Assembly (NCBI GenBank): GCA_017540605.1
Contig: JAFYAS010000026.1
Coordinates: 115,668 to 179,667 of the forward strand
Reading direction: 5' to 3'
Length of the DNA: 64,000 bases
DNA from: Lachnospiraceae bacterium
GTDB taxonomy: Bacteria > Bacillota > Clostridia > Lachnospirales > Lachnospiraceae
Shown here piece after piece: positions 28,334 through 37,348 of this stretch. Under the pieces are notes generated by a model. It had not been told where the DNA came from. It saw nothing but the letters and a program-made list of their open reading frames with translations, and made no database searches. How positions within the stretch are numbered: position 1 is the stretch's first letter; each line of letters starts with the position of its first letter. Made by a program: the position numbers and the translations under genes.

Positions 28334-28939
28334 TTAAAGCTTTAGGAAATTATCAAGTATCTTAAGACCTATTTCACCACTTTTTTCAGGATGAAACTGG
28401 CAGGCAAACACGTTGTCATGTTCAACGGAAGCATGAATAAGTGTTGAATATTCGGTGGTTGCCGCTACATCAGCTTTATCCTCAGCCTCAAGATAATATG
28501 AATGAACAAAATATACAAAGGGCTCACCATCTATCCCCTTAAAAAGCTTTTTATCGGGCATGATCTTTAATGAATTCCAACCCATATGAGGGATCTTAAG
28601 TCCTTCCTTGTCAGGAATACGAACTACCCTTCCGGGAATAATATCCAGCCCAACAGCATCCGGACTTTCATCACTATATTTAAAAAGCAACTGAAGTCCA
28701 AGACAGATACCCAAAAATGGAGTTCCTTTTTTTACAACATCCTTTATGGCGATATCAAGCTTTCTTGCTCTCAGCTTTTCCATAGCGTCGCCAAAGCTTC
28801 CAACTCCCGGAAGGATGACCTTATCGGCATTCATGATCTCGTCGTAATCCGAGGTAAGCTTTACCTCTTCGCCAAGATATTCAACTGCTTTACAGACACT
28901 CATAATATTGCCTGCATCATAATCTATTACCGCAACCAT
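28334..28939 (-). CDS. hisH: Imidazole glycerol phosphate synthase, glutaminase subunit
   Basis: Class I glutamine amidotransferase that supplies ammonia to HisF. The 201-residue protein starts MVAVIDYDAGNIMSVCKAV; an upstream extension to 29065 is only open frame inside the preceding gene. GGAG lies six bases before ATG 28939. Catalytic residues are visible: PFLGICLGLQLLF (nucleophilic Cys) and FACQFHPEKSGEIG (His and Glu). The ATG starts one base after the stop of the acidic membrane protein gene. Confidence 0.96.
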   Translation of the reverse strand: MVAVIDYDAGNIMSVCKAVEYLGEEVKLTSDYDEIMNADKVILPGVGSFGDAMEKLRARKLDIAIKDVVKKGTPFLGICLGLQLLFKYSDESPDAVGLDIIPGRVVRIPDKEGLKIPHMGWNSLKIMPDKKLFKGIDGEPFVYFVHSYYLEAEDKADVAATTEYSTLIHASVEHDNVFACQFHPEKSGEIGLKILDNFLKL

Positions 28940-28940
28940 A

Positions 28941-30803
28941 CTATGCTCCATTCTCCTGTGGTATTTCCTCAGCGGAAGATGTTTCCTCTGATGCTTCAGT
29001 TGATGCTTCGGTAGATGGAATTGCCTCCGTTGTAGGTTCGGTTTCCTCATCAGTAGATTCTTCACTGCTCTTTAAGCTGATCTTTTCATCATCAAGGTCT
29101 ACCGCAAATGAATCAATTTTTTGCTTATAATCATAATTACTAAGCTCAAGTATCTCTCTTGCTCCTTCTTCAGTCAACCCATAGGTAGACATAAGACCGG
29201 TAAGAATGTGAGTCTTAGCATCATTAATGTCAGCCTCTATACCAAGATCAATCGCCTCCTGAAGTCTCTCGTCATATTTCTTGAGCCCCCGAAGAAGTGA
29301 ATCCAAAGCCTTGTCATAGCGTTTCAGACTGATATTGGTCTCATAGGACTCGTAAAGACGTTCTACATACATAACAGTATATATTCTGGATTCCAGATCC
29401 TTATCCTTTTCCTTGACCTCTACACCGAGTATCTCGTTGTAAGCAAGTCTATACTTCTGTCTGTTGAAATAATCTGTAGCCTTTTGAATAACAAGAGAAT
29501 AAGAAAAGCTCTTAGTTCCCACAACCACAAATACACCTATAGCAGCGAAGAAAAATATGATCAAAGCAACGAGCTTTGGATTGAGTTTCTTTTCCGGCTC
29601 AGCCTCAGCCTCTTCTTTTTTTCTCTGCGCTTCCTTTACGGCTTTTTTTGCCGCTTTATCAGCCGCATCAGCTGCTTTTTTTGCAGCCTTCGCAGCCTTT
29701 GCTTCCTCGGCTTTCGCCTTCTTAGCTGCTTCCTTTTCTGCTTTTTTCGCAGCCTTTGCTGCTTTTTTTGCAGCTATTTCCTCCGGAGATGGACCTACAT
29801 CCTCCTCATCTTCTTCGTCATCTTCTCCGAAAATGATCTCCTTTAAGCTCTTTTTCTTTTTCTTCGGTGGTTCCTCTGCTTCCACCTCGTTTACAGTTTC
29901 TGTGATGATACCTTCAAGATCCTTGGTCTCTCCATCATCTCCAAAACCAAGAGTATCGGGATCGGCTCCTATATCTCCTTCGGTTCCTTCTTCCTCTTCC
30001 TTGTCTGCCGCAGTTCTTACAGTACCGTCATTCTCCTCCTCAAGTCCAAGCATATCAAGAAGGTCATCGATCTCTGAGGATTCCTTTTCTCCCTCATCAG
30101 ACTCATCTTCATTTCCATCCGACTCGCCTTTATCTTCTGACTTATCATCAGTTTCTGATTCAGGTTCAGGCTTAGGTTCATCTTCAGACTCAGCAAACTT
30201 TATCTCTTCAGGCTCAGATACCTTTTCAGGTTCAGGTTCTGCCTTTTCTTCTGATTTTTCCGACGCCTCATCAAATGTATTAACAAAATCATCATCCGTA
30301 GGTTGAGACGCCAAAGAAGCGGTATCATCTTCTTTCTTCAAAGGAGACGATCCGCCTAAGGCTTCACCGTAATTTGCATTTTCATCTTCATAGAAATTCT
30401 CAGATATCGAAAGATCTGAAATATCCGAATCAGCTGTCAGAGGCTTTTTCTTTTCTTCTACCTCCTCAGGTGCATGACTTTCCTTTACAGCAGACTTCTT
30501 ACCCTTTGTGTCAAGTATATCCACATCATCGAAGTCCATATCATCAAAGTCAAGTCCATCCATATCAAAATCAGCGAGCTTATCAAGCTCGTCAAGATCA
30601 TCGAAATCACCGGAGTCGAGAAGATCATCATCTCCTGAAAGTCGAGTCTTGGAATCCCTATTCACAAGATCATCAAAGGTATCCTCTTTTAACTCTACCT
30701 TTCTTCCTCTGATGCCCTCATCAAGCTGTCTCTCAACGCTCTCATCTATTTCATTGTCTAAAGCCAGCTCATTTAACAGGCTGTCAAGATAATTCTCATC
30801 CAC
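28941..30803 (-). CDS. Acidic, coiled-coil single-pass membrane protein
   Basis: A 620-residue protein I do not recognise. The first ~320 residues are strongly acidic and low-complexity (DDLDELDKLADFDMDGLDFDD; many Glu-Pro stretches). Residues about 340-400 form a long Ala/Lys/Glu helix (AAKKAAKAAKKAEKEAAKKA). One membrane helix follows near 410-430 (LVALIIFFFAAIGVFVVVG), then an outer ~190-residue helical domain with TPR-like spacing and a Thr/Glu-rich tail. It starts at GTG 30803 immediately after the cheV stop codon, with no good ribosome site, which suggests coupled translation with CheV. The acidic arm resembles that of the bactofilin at 12517 in style. Confidence 0.7.
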   Translation of the reverse strand: MDENYLDSLLNELALDNEIDESVERQLDEGIRGRKVELKEDTFDDLVNRDSKTRLSGDDDLLDSGDFDDLDELDKLADFDMDGLDFDDMDFDDVDILDTKGKKSAVKESHAPEEVEEKKKPLTADSDISDLSISENFYEDENANYGEALGGSSPLKKEDDTASLASQPTDDDFVNTFDEASEKSEEKAEPEPEKVSEPEEIKFAESEDEPKPEPESETDDKSEDKGESDGNEDESDEGEKESSEIDDLLDMLGLEEENDGTVRTAADKEEEEGTEGDIGADPDTLGFGDDGETKDLEGIITETVNEVEAEEPPKKKKKSLKEIIFGEDDEEDEEDVGPSPEEIAAKKAAKAAKKAEKEAAKKAKAEEAKAAKAAKKAADAADKAAKKAVKEAQRKKEEAEAEPEKKLNPKLVALIIFFFAAIGVFVVVGTKSFSYSLVIQKATDYFNRQKYRLAYNEILGVEVKEKDKDLESRIYTVMYVERLYESYETNISLKRYDKALDSLLRGLKKYDERLQEAIDLGIEADINDAKTHILTGLMSTYGLTEEGAREILELSNYDYKQKIDSFAVDLDDEKISLKSSEESTDEETEPTTEAIPSTEASTEASEETSSAEEIPQENGA

Positions 30804-31721
30804 TTATCTGTTGTCCGTTCCATTTGCTACAAGCTCGTCTATGATAGAAACAAGCTGTCCTATTTCAGGCTTAGAGATCTGACGGTCAGCTCCAAGCTTT
30901 TCTCCCTTTCTTCTCATATCATCATTGATCAATGAAGAGAATACAACGATGGGAATATGACAAAGGGCATTATCCTCACGCACAAGCTTTATCAGTCTGT
31001 GTCCATCCATCATAGGCATCTCTATATCTGTGATCAATATCTTTGCTCCATAATCAACACCATTGGTACGCTTAAGCTCCATAAGTCTGTCCCAAGCCTC
31101 CTGACCATTGGCCTTCATAGTAAGGTTGACATATCCGGCCTTCGTGAGTGCATCATGTATGAGCTTTGTAAGAAGAGGCGAATCCTCTGCGATAAGAATA
31201 GGAACATTGTTTCTATCTCTTTCACCCAGCTCTTCGATCTGATGCATCTTAAGACTTGTCTCAGGACAGATATCCTCAACGATCTTCTCAAAATCAAGGA
31301 TGATAACAAGCTTATCAAGTCTCTTTATGATACCGGTTGCAATAGCAGATCCCGGAGTATTGACGGTTGAATCAGGCTTTACGATATCCTCCCAGGATAC
31401 CCTGTGAATGCCCACAACCTGATTGACAATAAATGCTATATTTAAGCTATTGAAATTGGTTACTATGAGCATCGATGCAGGATTGTCCGGATCCTCTGCT
31501 ATACCCAACACATTAACCAGATTGATAACAGTGATAATGATATCTCTGGGCATAAATATACCCTCTATGGAAGGATGTGAATTGGGAACCGGAGTGATCT
31601 CCGCAAGTGGAAGTATCTCCTTTACCTTTGCAACATTGATGCCATAGTGATTGCCACCGACAATAAACTCAAGAACCTCCAATTCATTGGTTCCACTTTC
31701 CAGTAAGATGTTAGTATCCAT
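30804..31721 (-). CDS. cheV: Chemotaxis coupling protein CheV (CheW-REC)
   Basis: Adaptor that links chemoreceptors to CheA and tunes signalling through a phosphorylatable receiver. The 305-residue protein has a CheW domain at ~14-155 (VGGNHYGINVAKVKEILPL) and a receiver domain at ~172-300, with acidic pocket residues in LIAEDS and a phosphoacceptor at Asp232 in ITDIEMPMMDG. GGGAGG precedes the ATG. No other chemotaxis gene is in the window. It heads the tightly packed run that includes hisHF, apbE and cls, and is directly joined to the acidic membrane protein gene. Confidence 0.93.
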   Translation of the reverse strand: MDTNILLESGTNELEVLEFIVGGNHYGINVAKVKEILPLAEITPVPNSHPSIEGIFMPRDIIITVINLVNVLGIAEDPDNPASMLIVTNFNSLNIAFIVNQVVGIHRVSWEDIVKPDSTVNTPGSAIATGIIKRLDKLVIILDFEKIVEDICPETSLKMHQIEELGERDRNNVPILIAEDSPLLTKLIHDALTKAGYVNLTMKANGQEAWDRLMELKRTNGVDYGAKILITDIEMPMMDGHRLIKLVREDNALCHIPIVVFSSLINDDMRRKGEKLGADRQISKPEIGQLVSIIDELVANGTDNR

Positions 31722-31785
31722 AAGTAACCTCCCTATAATATATTTCGTCTATGATAAACCGGCTATACATAAACCCCACAGCCGT

Positions 31786-32688
31786 TTATTTTACCATGAT
31801 AACATTGGTCACATCATTGTAGGTAACTCTCAGATCAAGGGTCTCGATCTGATCCACCAGATTGTTTGCAATCTGAAAAACAACTACTGCCTTACCCTTT
31901 GATGAAGGAGCAAGCGTTGCCTGATAGGTTGTAAGATCATCCATAAGGATGGTCAGCATAGGCTTTGCCGCCTTTTGGTTGTTCATCACTATCCTATACT
32001 CAAGAGGGATATTCATCAGATCAACCGTTGTTTCGCTATCCTTTTTATTGACCACATCAAACTCTAAAACAATAAGCTTCATACCCTCAGATGACTCTAA
32101 GTAAATGAAATTGCCATCCTTATCCTGAGACGGATATCTGTCAACTATCTGATGATTATTGAATAGTATTGATACATCATCAATACCTGCAATCTTTGCT
32201 ATATCCTGTTCAGAGCCCATCTTCTTAGGTGATTCCGATTTATTATCATCACCGGACTTCTCTGTACTTTTTTCTTCTGTTGTATCAGTTGCTTCAGTAG
32301 TTTCAGTGGAAGTAGTCTCACTTGTCGGTTGTTCCTCAGATGAAGAAACAGCTTCAGTTGTGGTAGCAGCTTCGGTTGAAACCTCCTTGGTAGTCGTCAC
32401 TTCCGTAGAAGATGCAGCCTCTGTAGATGAAGGAGTTTCAGTAGTCGGTTCTACAGTGAAATTCGGTGATGTATCCTCTGTAGCATCGGCTTCTTTTTTT
32501 ATTTCAACCTCATCAAGCTCACCATTGCTATACTTTGTTACAAAAGCTTTATCATATTTTAAAAGCAACTCAGCGCAGTACTCAGCAATAGCCTCGGATT
32601 CGCTGTCATTTAAGTCGATCACACTTGAGCACGCTGTAAGCAACAACGAAACAGATATGAAAATGAGTAAACCCTTGATTCTCTTCAT
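31786..32688 (-). CDS. Secreted lipoprotein, Ser/Thr-rich linker and DUF-like C-terminal domain
   Basis: A 300-residue predicted lipoprotein: basic start, hydrophobic stretch and lipobox LLTAC with Cys about residue 20. ATG 32688 follows GGAG by nine bases; a TTG five codons earlier is less likely. A Thr/Glu/Ser-rich linker (repeats such as STEAASSTEVTTTKEVS) spans about residues 75-160. The C-terminal ~140 residues look like a beta-rich extracellular domain. Function unknown. It is in line with the two-component system just upstream, so it may be part of that regulon. Confidence 0.75.
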   Translation of the reverse strand: MKRIKGLLIFISVSLLLTACSSVIDLNDSESEAIAEYCAELLLKYDKAFVTKYSNGELDEVEIKKEADATEDTSPNFTVEPTTETPSSTEAASSTEVTTTKEVSTEAATTTEAVSSSEEQPTSETTSTETTEATDTTEEKSTEKSGDDNKSESPKKMGSEQDIAKIAGIDDVSILFNNHQIVDRYPSQDKDGNFIYLESSEGMKLIVLEFDVVNKKDSETTVDLMNIPLEYRIVMNNQKAAKPMLTILMDDLTTYQATLAPSSKGKAVVVFQIANNLVDQIETLDLRVTYNDVTNVIMVK

Positions 32689-32736
32689 AGCCTTTTTCTC
32701 CAAATACTACTCCCATTTTACCAAAAAATCATCAAA

Positions 32737-34245
32737 TCAGCAACCTATATCTGTATCCAGATAAAAATAAAATTCAATTCCGTCGTCTATATTTCTTGCT
32801 CCATATCGCTTGTCATGAGCCTCCATTGTGGCAGCTACTATTGAAAGGCCTATACCACTTCCGCCATATTCACGGGTTCTCGCTTTATCAACCTTATAAA
32901 ACTTCACCCATATCTTCTTTAGCTCTTCCTCAGATAAATGACTTCCGGAGTTATAAACAGATACCTTGACCTCTTTATCTTCCATGGTGTAGTTGACCCT
33001 GATCTCACCACCCGGATTGACATAATGAATTGCATTGGTCAGATAATTGGTGATAACCTCACTTATCCTATAAGCGTCAGCCCAGCAATATATCGGGCCT
33101 GTCTCTTCTACTGACAGCTTGCCGTCAAAATCAGAAAGCAAAATTGATGAAGACTGAATGATATTGTTAACAAGATCAGTTATATCAAATCTTTCCACAT
33201 CAAGCTTATTGTTACCAAACTCTAACTCATTCAAAGATAACAGCTTTTTGACCATTGTATTCATCTTGCCAGCTTCATCTACTATTACATCACAGTAAAA
33301 TTCACGGCTTTCGATATCATCGGAAATATTGTCTCTTAAGCCCTCTGCATATCCTTGAATAAGGGCTATTGGAGTTTTTAATTCATGAGATACATGAGAT
33401 AAAAATTCCTTACGCATCTCATCAATCTCCTCTTTTTTCTCAATATCCTTTGAAAGCTCCACATTGGCACTTTTTAGCTCTTCAATGGTATGCTTAAGCT
33501 TATCCGAAAGATCATTGATGGTATTTCCAAGTACGGCCACCTCATCCTTGCCTTTCACACCGACTCTTGCATCAAAGTCTAGCTCCTTCATCCTTTCGGC
33601 AACCTCCGCCATACGATGAATTGGATTGGAAAACCTGGATGCAACTATCATCATACATATGGAGCCTATTAAAGTCATGGCAATACCAATAATGGTGAAA
33701 AGCTCAACAGCAGCGCTTTCACTTTCCTTTACGGCTGCCACTGATTTTCTGATCACAATATAATACCTATCGCCTACCTTGCCGATAAGATCATAATAAT
33801 AAGCTCCGACACTGTTCACATAATCCTTTTGGATGATATAGGATTCACCACTTATCATGGTCTCACTATATTCATCAGAGTTTTGCTGCCCCCAAAAGAG
33901 ACCGGCAAGATACATAAAGGTTCTTGCATCCTTTTCATTCATGACCATATTTGAATAAATATTCTCGCCTGTGTTGTCATAAACAAATATACGTGCATCA
34001 TTGGCATTTGCCCCTGCAGATGTAACAATCTCAGATATGGTATTTTTTGATGCTTCCGGGTCGGAATGCTCTACATCGGGAAGTTTATTATTCAATTCAT
34101 CGAAGGTATTGGCAAGAGATCGTTCAACTCTTTTTTCAAAATACGTCTCAATATACAGGTTAGAAAATATGACAGTCACACCAAAAACAGCTATCATAAG
34201 TATGACCAACAAAAGAGTAAGCTTTAGTCTTATTGAATGTCGCAT
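32737..34245 (-). CDS. Sensor histidine kinase
   Basis: Membrane sensor kinase of a two-component pair, 502 residues. Two membrane helices (about 8-30 and 182-203) flank an extracellular sensor domain of ~150 residues. HAMP follows (205-257), then a dimerisation helix with phosphoacceptor His287 in SHVSHELKTPIAL, and the ATPase domain with NYLTNAIHYV, and GGSGIGLSIV. The signal is unknown. It starts four bases after the response regulator gene, in the same transcript. Confidence 0.93.
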   Translation of the reverse strand: MRHSIRLKLTLLLVILMIAVFGVTVIFSNLYIETYFEKRVERSLANTFDELNNKLPDVEHSDPEASKNTISEIVTSAGANANDARIFVYDNTGENIYSNMVMNEKDARTFMYLAGLFWGQQNSDEYSETMISGESYIIQKDYVNSVGAYYYDLIGKVGDRYYIVIRKSVAAVKESESAAVELFTIIGIAMTLIGSICMMIVASRFSNPIHRMAEVAERMKELDFDARVGVKGKDEVAVLGNTINDLSDKLKHTIEELKSANVELSKDIEKKEEIDEMRKEFLSHVSHELKTPIALIQGYAEGLRDNISDDIESREFYCDVIVDEAGKMNTMVKKLLSLNELEFGNNKLDVERFDITDLVNNIIQSSSILLSDFDGKLSVEETGPIYCWADAYRISEVITNYLTNAIHYVNPGGEIRVNYTMEDKEVKVSVYNSGSHLSEEELKKIWVKFYKVDKARTREYGGSGIGLSIVAATMEAHDKRYGARNIDDGIEFYFYLDTDIGC

Positions 34246-34249
34246 AGGA

Positions 34250-34927
34250 TCATTTCACCTCGAATTTGTAGCCCATACCCCATATTGTTACTATATATTC
34301 CCCTCTGTCTCCCAGCTTGCTCCGAAGCTTCTTCACATGAGTGTCTATAGTTCTTGCATCTCCGAAATAATCATAATTCCACACACTGTTTAATATCTTT
34401 TCTCTGGATAAAGCTTTACCCTGGTTATTCATGAAATATTCCAACAGCTCAAATTCTTTATAAGAAAGTTCGATAGACTTTCCATCAACCTTCACATCAT
34501 GGGCAGATATATCCATAACAATAGCGCCGGCAGTAAGCTTAACCTCTGTATCCAAAGCGCCTGATCTTCTTAGTATTGCCTCTATCCTGGCAACCAAAAC
34601 CTTGGGGCTGAAGGGCTTGGTAACATATTCATCAACACCAAGCTCAAAGCCCAAAAGCTCATCTCTCTCATCACCTCTGGCTGTAAGCATAATAACAGGC
34701 ACCTTCGAGTTTTTCCTGATCTCCTTTAGAACCTCCCAGCCATCAAGCTTTGGCATCATAACATCTAAAACAATGAGATCTATATCCTTGTTGTCGTAAA
34801 ACACAGTTAATGCCTGTTCTCCATCCCCTGCCTCGATCACGCGATAGCCGGATTTAGAGAGAAAGTCATTCAAAAGTTTCCTCATCCTGCTCTCGTCATC
34901 AACAACCAATATTGTCATATTATCCAT
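34250..34927 (-). CDS. OmpR/PhoB-family response regulator
   Basis: 225-residue DNA-binding response regulator. The receiver domain has Asp9-Asp10-Asp11 region VVDDES, phosphoacceptor Asp55 in IVLDVMMPKLDGWE, the Thr in MLTARGD and Lys in VTKPFSP. The C-terminal winged helix contains LSYKEFELLEYFMNNQGK and DARTIDTHVKKLRSKLG. It is the partner of the histidine kinase directly downstream. GAGG lies before the ATG. Confidence 0.95.
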   Translation of the reverse strand: MDNMTILVVDDESRMRKLLNDFLSKSGYRVIEAGDGEQALTVFYDNKDIDLIVLDVMMPKLDGWEVLKEIRKNSKVPVIMLTARGDERDELLGFELGVDEYVTKPFSPKVLVARIEAILRRSGALDTEVKLTAGAIVMDISAHDVKVDGKSIELSYKEFELLEYFMNNQGKALSREKILNSVWNYDYFGDARTIDTHVKKLRSKLGDRGEYIVTIWGMGYKFEVK

Positions 34928-34945
34928 AATACATTCCTCATTTCA

Positions 34946-35530
34946 CTATTCTACACTTTTTTCCTTGATGATACCGTTCTTTAAGTCTTCTTCTCTTTGA
35001 TTTAACTCCTGCTCCTTAGCCTTTAAATCCTCTTCCCATTGAGAATATTTATTGAGTATCTTATTCTCGGTGTTGATATAGCCTACATTGTCATTGGTTG
35101 CGATAATGGTAAAAAAACCACCTATCACTATCAAAAGAACTATAACCAAAGAAAGGAGTATAGCTCTTGTTCTTTTTAGTGACCAAACCTCTTCCTTCAG
35201 ATCTTCAAGTCTTGGAGAACCTATCTCCTTGGGCTCATCGGTCTTTGCTGAAACGGTAGACGGTAGCTCGATGACAGGAAGCTCTTCCGTAGCATAGCCA
35301 TAGGTATCCACAAGAGTACTTCTGATCTCATATAGAAATGTATATCCGATCTGAGTGGTAAAAATTCTTCTCTCTAAAAGCTTTTCGTAAAAATCCGCAA
35401 GCTGTTTCCCCCCTACTGAACCAAGCTTTGCTTTGATCTTATTGATATATTGATATTCTTTTTTTGCTTGGGCAAAGTCCTCTTCATTGTCAAAGACAAA
35501 ACCCTCGATAAAGAAATTCTCTTCGTTCAA
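34946..35530 (-). CDS. Uncharacterised single-pass membrane protein
   Basis: About 194 residues. I do not recognise the family. The N-terminal ~95 residues are a helical cytosolic domain (ENFFIEGFVFDNEEDFAQAK), followed by a Pro/Glu linker, a membrane helix near residue 125-145 (ILLSLVIVLLIVIGGFF) and a C-terminal coiled coil (QWEEDLKAKEQELNQREEDL). The start is probably TTG 35530 with AGAGG nine bases upstream; no ribosome site supports the TTG at 35548. It precedes the two-component genes by 18 bases and may be co-transcribed with them. Confidence 0.7.
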   Translation of the reverse strand: MNEENFFIEGFVFDNEEDFAQAKKEYQYINKIKAKLGSVGGKQLADFYEKLLERRIFTTQIGYTFLYEIRSTLVDTYGYATEELPVIELPSTVSAKTDEPKEIGSPRLEDLKEEVWSLKRTRAILLSLVIVLLIVIGGFFTIIATNDNVGYINTENKILNKYSQWEEDLKAKEQELNQREEDLKNGIIKEKSVE

Positions 35531-35560
35531 GTTAATGATACCTCTCAAAATACATTTACA

Positions 35561-35582
35561 CCCCGGGCAAAGTAGCTCGGGG
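35561..35582. terminator. GC-rich hairpin between the Bax-inhibitor gene and the 34946 gene
   Basis: CCCCGGGC (35561-35568) pairs with GCTCGGGG (35575-35582) around a 6-base loop, with one G-T pair. It lies 52 bases after the Bax-inhibitor-like gene's stop, where a terminator is expected, but the minus strand has only a mixed T-rich tail after it. It could instead be a 5'-leader structure of the downstream gene. Confidence 0.45.
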
Positions 35583-35634
35583 CATAAATAGTAATAATAG
35601 TTTCTTTTAAATTTGATACAGTGTAAACATCTTA

Positions 35635-36468
35635 TTAGTTTCTGCTTTTACCAAAGAGTCTTAAAAGCTTAAGGAATATATTGACAAAGTCAAGATATAA
35701 CTGCAATCCGCCATACATAGCCACGGTAAGCTCATTTGCCCCGGGATTTTCCATATTGATATTCTTGATCTTTTGAATATCATAGGCAGTAATACCGGCA
35801 AATATCACAACTCCAAATACACATAACAAGGTATCGAACATAGAGTTGTTAAGGAACATATTGACAACACCGCCGATTATGATTCCCAAAAGCGACATAA
35901 AGAAGAAGGACCTTAAGGGTGTAAGATCAGTCTTTGTCACTGACCCGTAAACCGCAAGTGCAGCGAACAAAGCAGCTGTGATCAAGAAGATCGTAACTAT
36001 GGATCCCAACGAATATGCAATAAATACAACTGATAAAACAATTCCGTTTACTACTGAATAAAGGAAAAATGTAACAGCTGAACCGATTACGTTTCCTTTG
36101 CTCATAAACGAACCCGCTACAAAAACCAATACAAGCTCACCTATGATCATAGGGATCATAAGAGATAAAAAGCCTTCAGGATTGGAATATATCATTTTGA
36201 GACCGAAATACGCAGATATCGCAGATATAACCAATGCAGCGCACATAAAGAAGAGACTCTTTACAAGAACCGACTGCTCTCTGATACCGGTAGACCTAAG
36301 CGTACTTGATGCAGAATCAAAGGTCGCTTTGTTAAGTCCCGCCATATTGCCCACTCCATCAGCGATATTACTTGAATAATAAGAATTCAGATCTTCGCTT
36401 GAGGATGTCCCGAAAGACATATTATCCTCTCCGTTATATTGGTTGTTACTAAATGGATTGTTTGACAT
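35635..36468 (-). CDS. Bax inhibitor-1 / YccA family membrane protein
   Basis: 277 residues with a ~65-residue soluble Asn/Ser-rich N-terminus and seven membrane helices. The C-terminus has the family segment VVIFAGITAYDIQKIKNI and the end YLDFVNIFLKLLRLFG. Bacterial members form pH-sensitive calcium-leak channels or interact with membrane proteases; the role here is unknown. AAGGAG precedes the ATG, and the sortase gene is seven bases upstream. Confidence 0.9.
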   Translation of the reverse strand: MSNNPFSNNQYNGEDNMSFGTSSSEDLNSYYSSNIADGVGNMAGLNKATFDSASSTLRSTGIREQSVLVKSLFFMCAALVISAISAYFGLKMIYSNPEGFLSLMIPMIIGELVLVFVAGSFMSKGNVIGSAVTFFLYSVVNGIVLSVVFIAYSLGSIVTIFLITAALFAALAVYGSVTKTDLTPLRSFFFMSLLGIIIGGVVNMFLNNSMFDTLLCVFGVVIFAGITAYDIQKIKNINMENPGANELTVAMYGGLQLYLDFVNIFLKLLRLFGKSRN

Positions 36469-36474
36469 AATAAA

Positions 36475-37269
36475 TCACTCCTTGTCTATTTTTTTAGCGA
36501 CCACAACATATCTTCCATTGTCTGTATGATATGAACAGGTCGAAAGTGTCAAAAGCTCATCGCCGAAGCTTGCCTCACCTGTCTCATAAGAAGTAAGCTT
36601 CTTACAATTATTCACATAATCATCGAATTCCGAAACGGTAGCAGCATCAAAGAATCGATAATACTTAAAATCACCTGAATCCTCATATCCGATCTTCGTA
36701 TAAAATGCCGCTATGACCTCATATGTTCCGCGTCTAAATATTGAATCAAAGGTAATATATTTGTGTTCCTTATAAAAATCTTCATCAGCATACTTTAATA
36801 TGTCATGAAACATAGTTCCGGCATGCATATTATGACCATAAATGATGATATTCGTGCTTGGTCTTTTAAGATCCGAATCCGTATCAACAAAAAGTGTTCC
36901 GGCTTTATCATCCTTACCGTTTATATCCCGTCTCAGATAATACTCTTCATCCTCAGGAGTTTGAACTACAGGATAATCAACCTTTGTTCCGCCTATTGTA
37001 AGCCAGCCAACAAACTTTGGATACTGCTTAAGTAAAGAATCAAATTTCGGATTGACTGTGGGTTCCCCTGTCTTTTTGTCTATCGTGACTCCATCCTTTA
37101 TCTCAATATCCTCTGGAATCCGGGCATCTTCATCAATAAGCTCTCTGACATTATCCTTTTCTTTTTCAGATTTATAGCTTCCGCCATAATAGATAAAAAG
37201 CCAGACGGCACAACCGATGATAATGAAGGCTAATACCACCATCAATATCCTTCTTATGTATCTGTTCAT
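36475..37269 (-). CDS. srtB: Class B sortase
   Basis: Cell-surface cysteine transpeptidase that anchors proteins to peptidoglycan or builds pilin polymers. The 264-residue protein starts MNRYIRRIL with one N-terminal membrane helix. Active-site elements are IIIYGHNMHAGTMF (His), TLSTCSYHTDNGRY (Cys and Arg). The ATG at 37269 has AGGAG upstream; an earlier in-frame start lies before the terminator stem and is not used. I see no sorting-signal protein beside it, so its substrates are elsewhere. Confidence 0.93.
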   Translation of the reverse strand: MNRYIRRILMVVLAFIIIGCAVWLFIYYGGSYKSEKEKDNVRELIDEDARIPEDIEIKDGVTIDKKTGEPTVNPKFDSLLKQYPKFVGWLTIGGTKVDYPVVQTPEDEEYYLRRDINGKDDKAGTLFVDTDSDLKRPSTNIIIYGHNMHAGTMFHDILKYADEDFYKEHKYITFDSIFRRGTYEVIAAFYTKIGYEDSGDFKYYRFFDAATVSEFDDYVNNCKKLTSYETGEASFGDELLTLSTCSYHTDNGRYVVVAKKIDKE

Positions 37270-37308
37270 AGCATCTCCTAAAGGAATATTACAAAAAGCG
37301 AAATGATC

Positions 37309-37338
37309 TGATGTCATCGGGAAATCCCGATGACATCA
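37309..37338 (-). terminator. Intrinsic terminator after the NUDIX gene
   Basis: A perfect 14-base stem: TGATGTCATCGGGA (37309-37322), 2-base loop, TCCCGATGACATCA (37325-37338). On the minus strand it starts ten bases after the NUDIX stop codon and is followed by a loose T-rich stretch (CTTTTTG). It separates the NUDIX transcript from the sortase operon. Confidence 0.65.
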
Positions 37339-37348
37339 TCTGATCAGA

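Noticed and set aside
28940..29065. Longer hisH start
   Set aside because: The extra 42 residues (basic, His-rich) are another frame of the acidic gene; hisH homologues begin at MVAVIDYDAGN.
29557..30306. Ser/Phe-rich plus-strand frame opposite the acidic membrane protein
   Set aside because: Low-complexity shadow of the acidic, Ala/Lys-rich gene; no start signal and no recognisable domain.
31722..31785. Sigma-28 (flagellar) promoter upstream of cheV
   Set aside because: TAAA and GCCG-like strings occur but the spacing is about 21 bases instead of 15.
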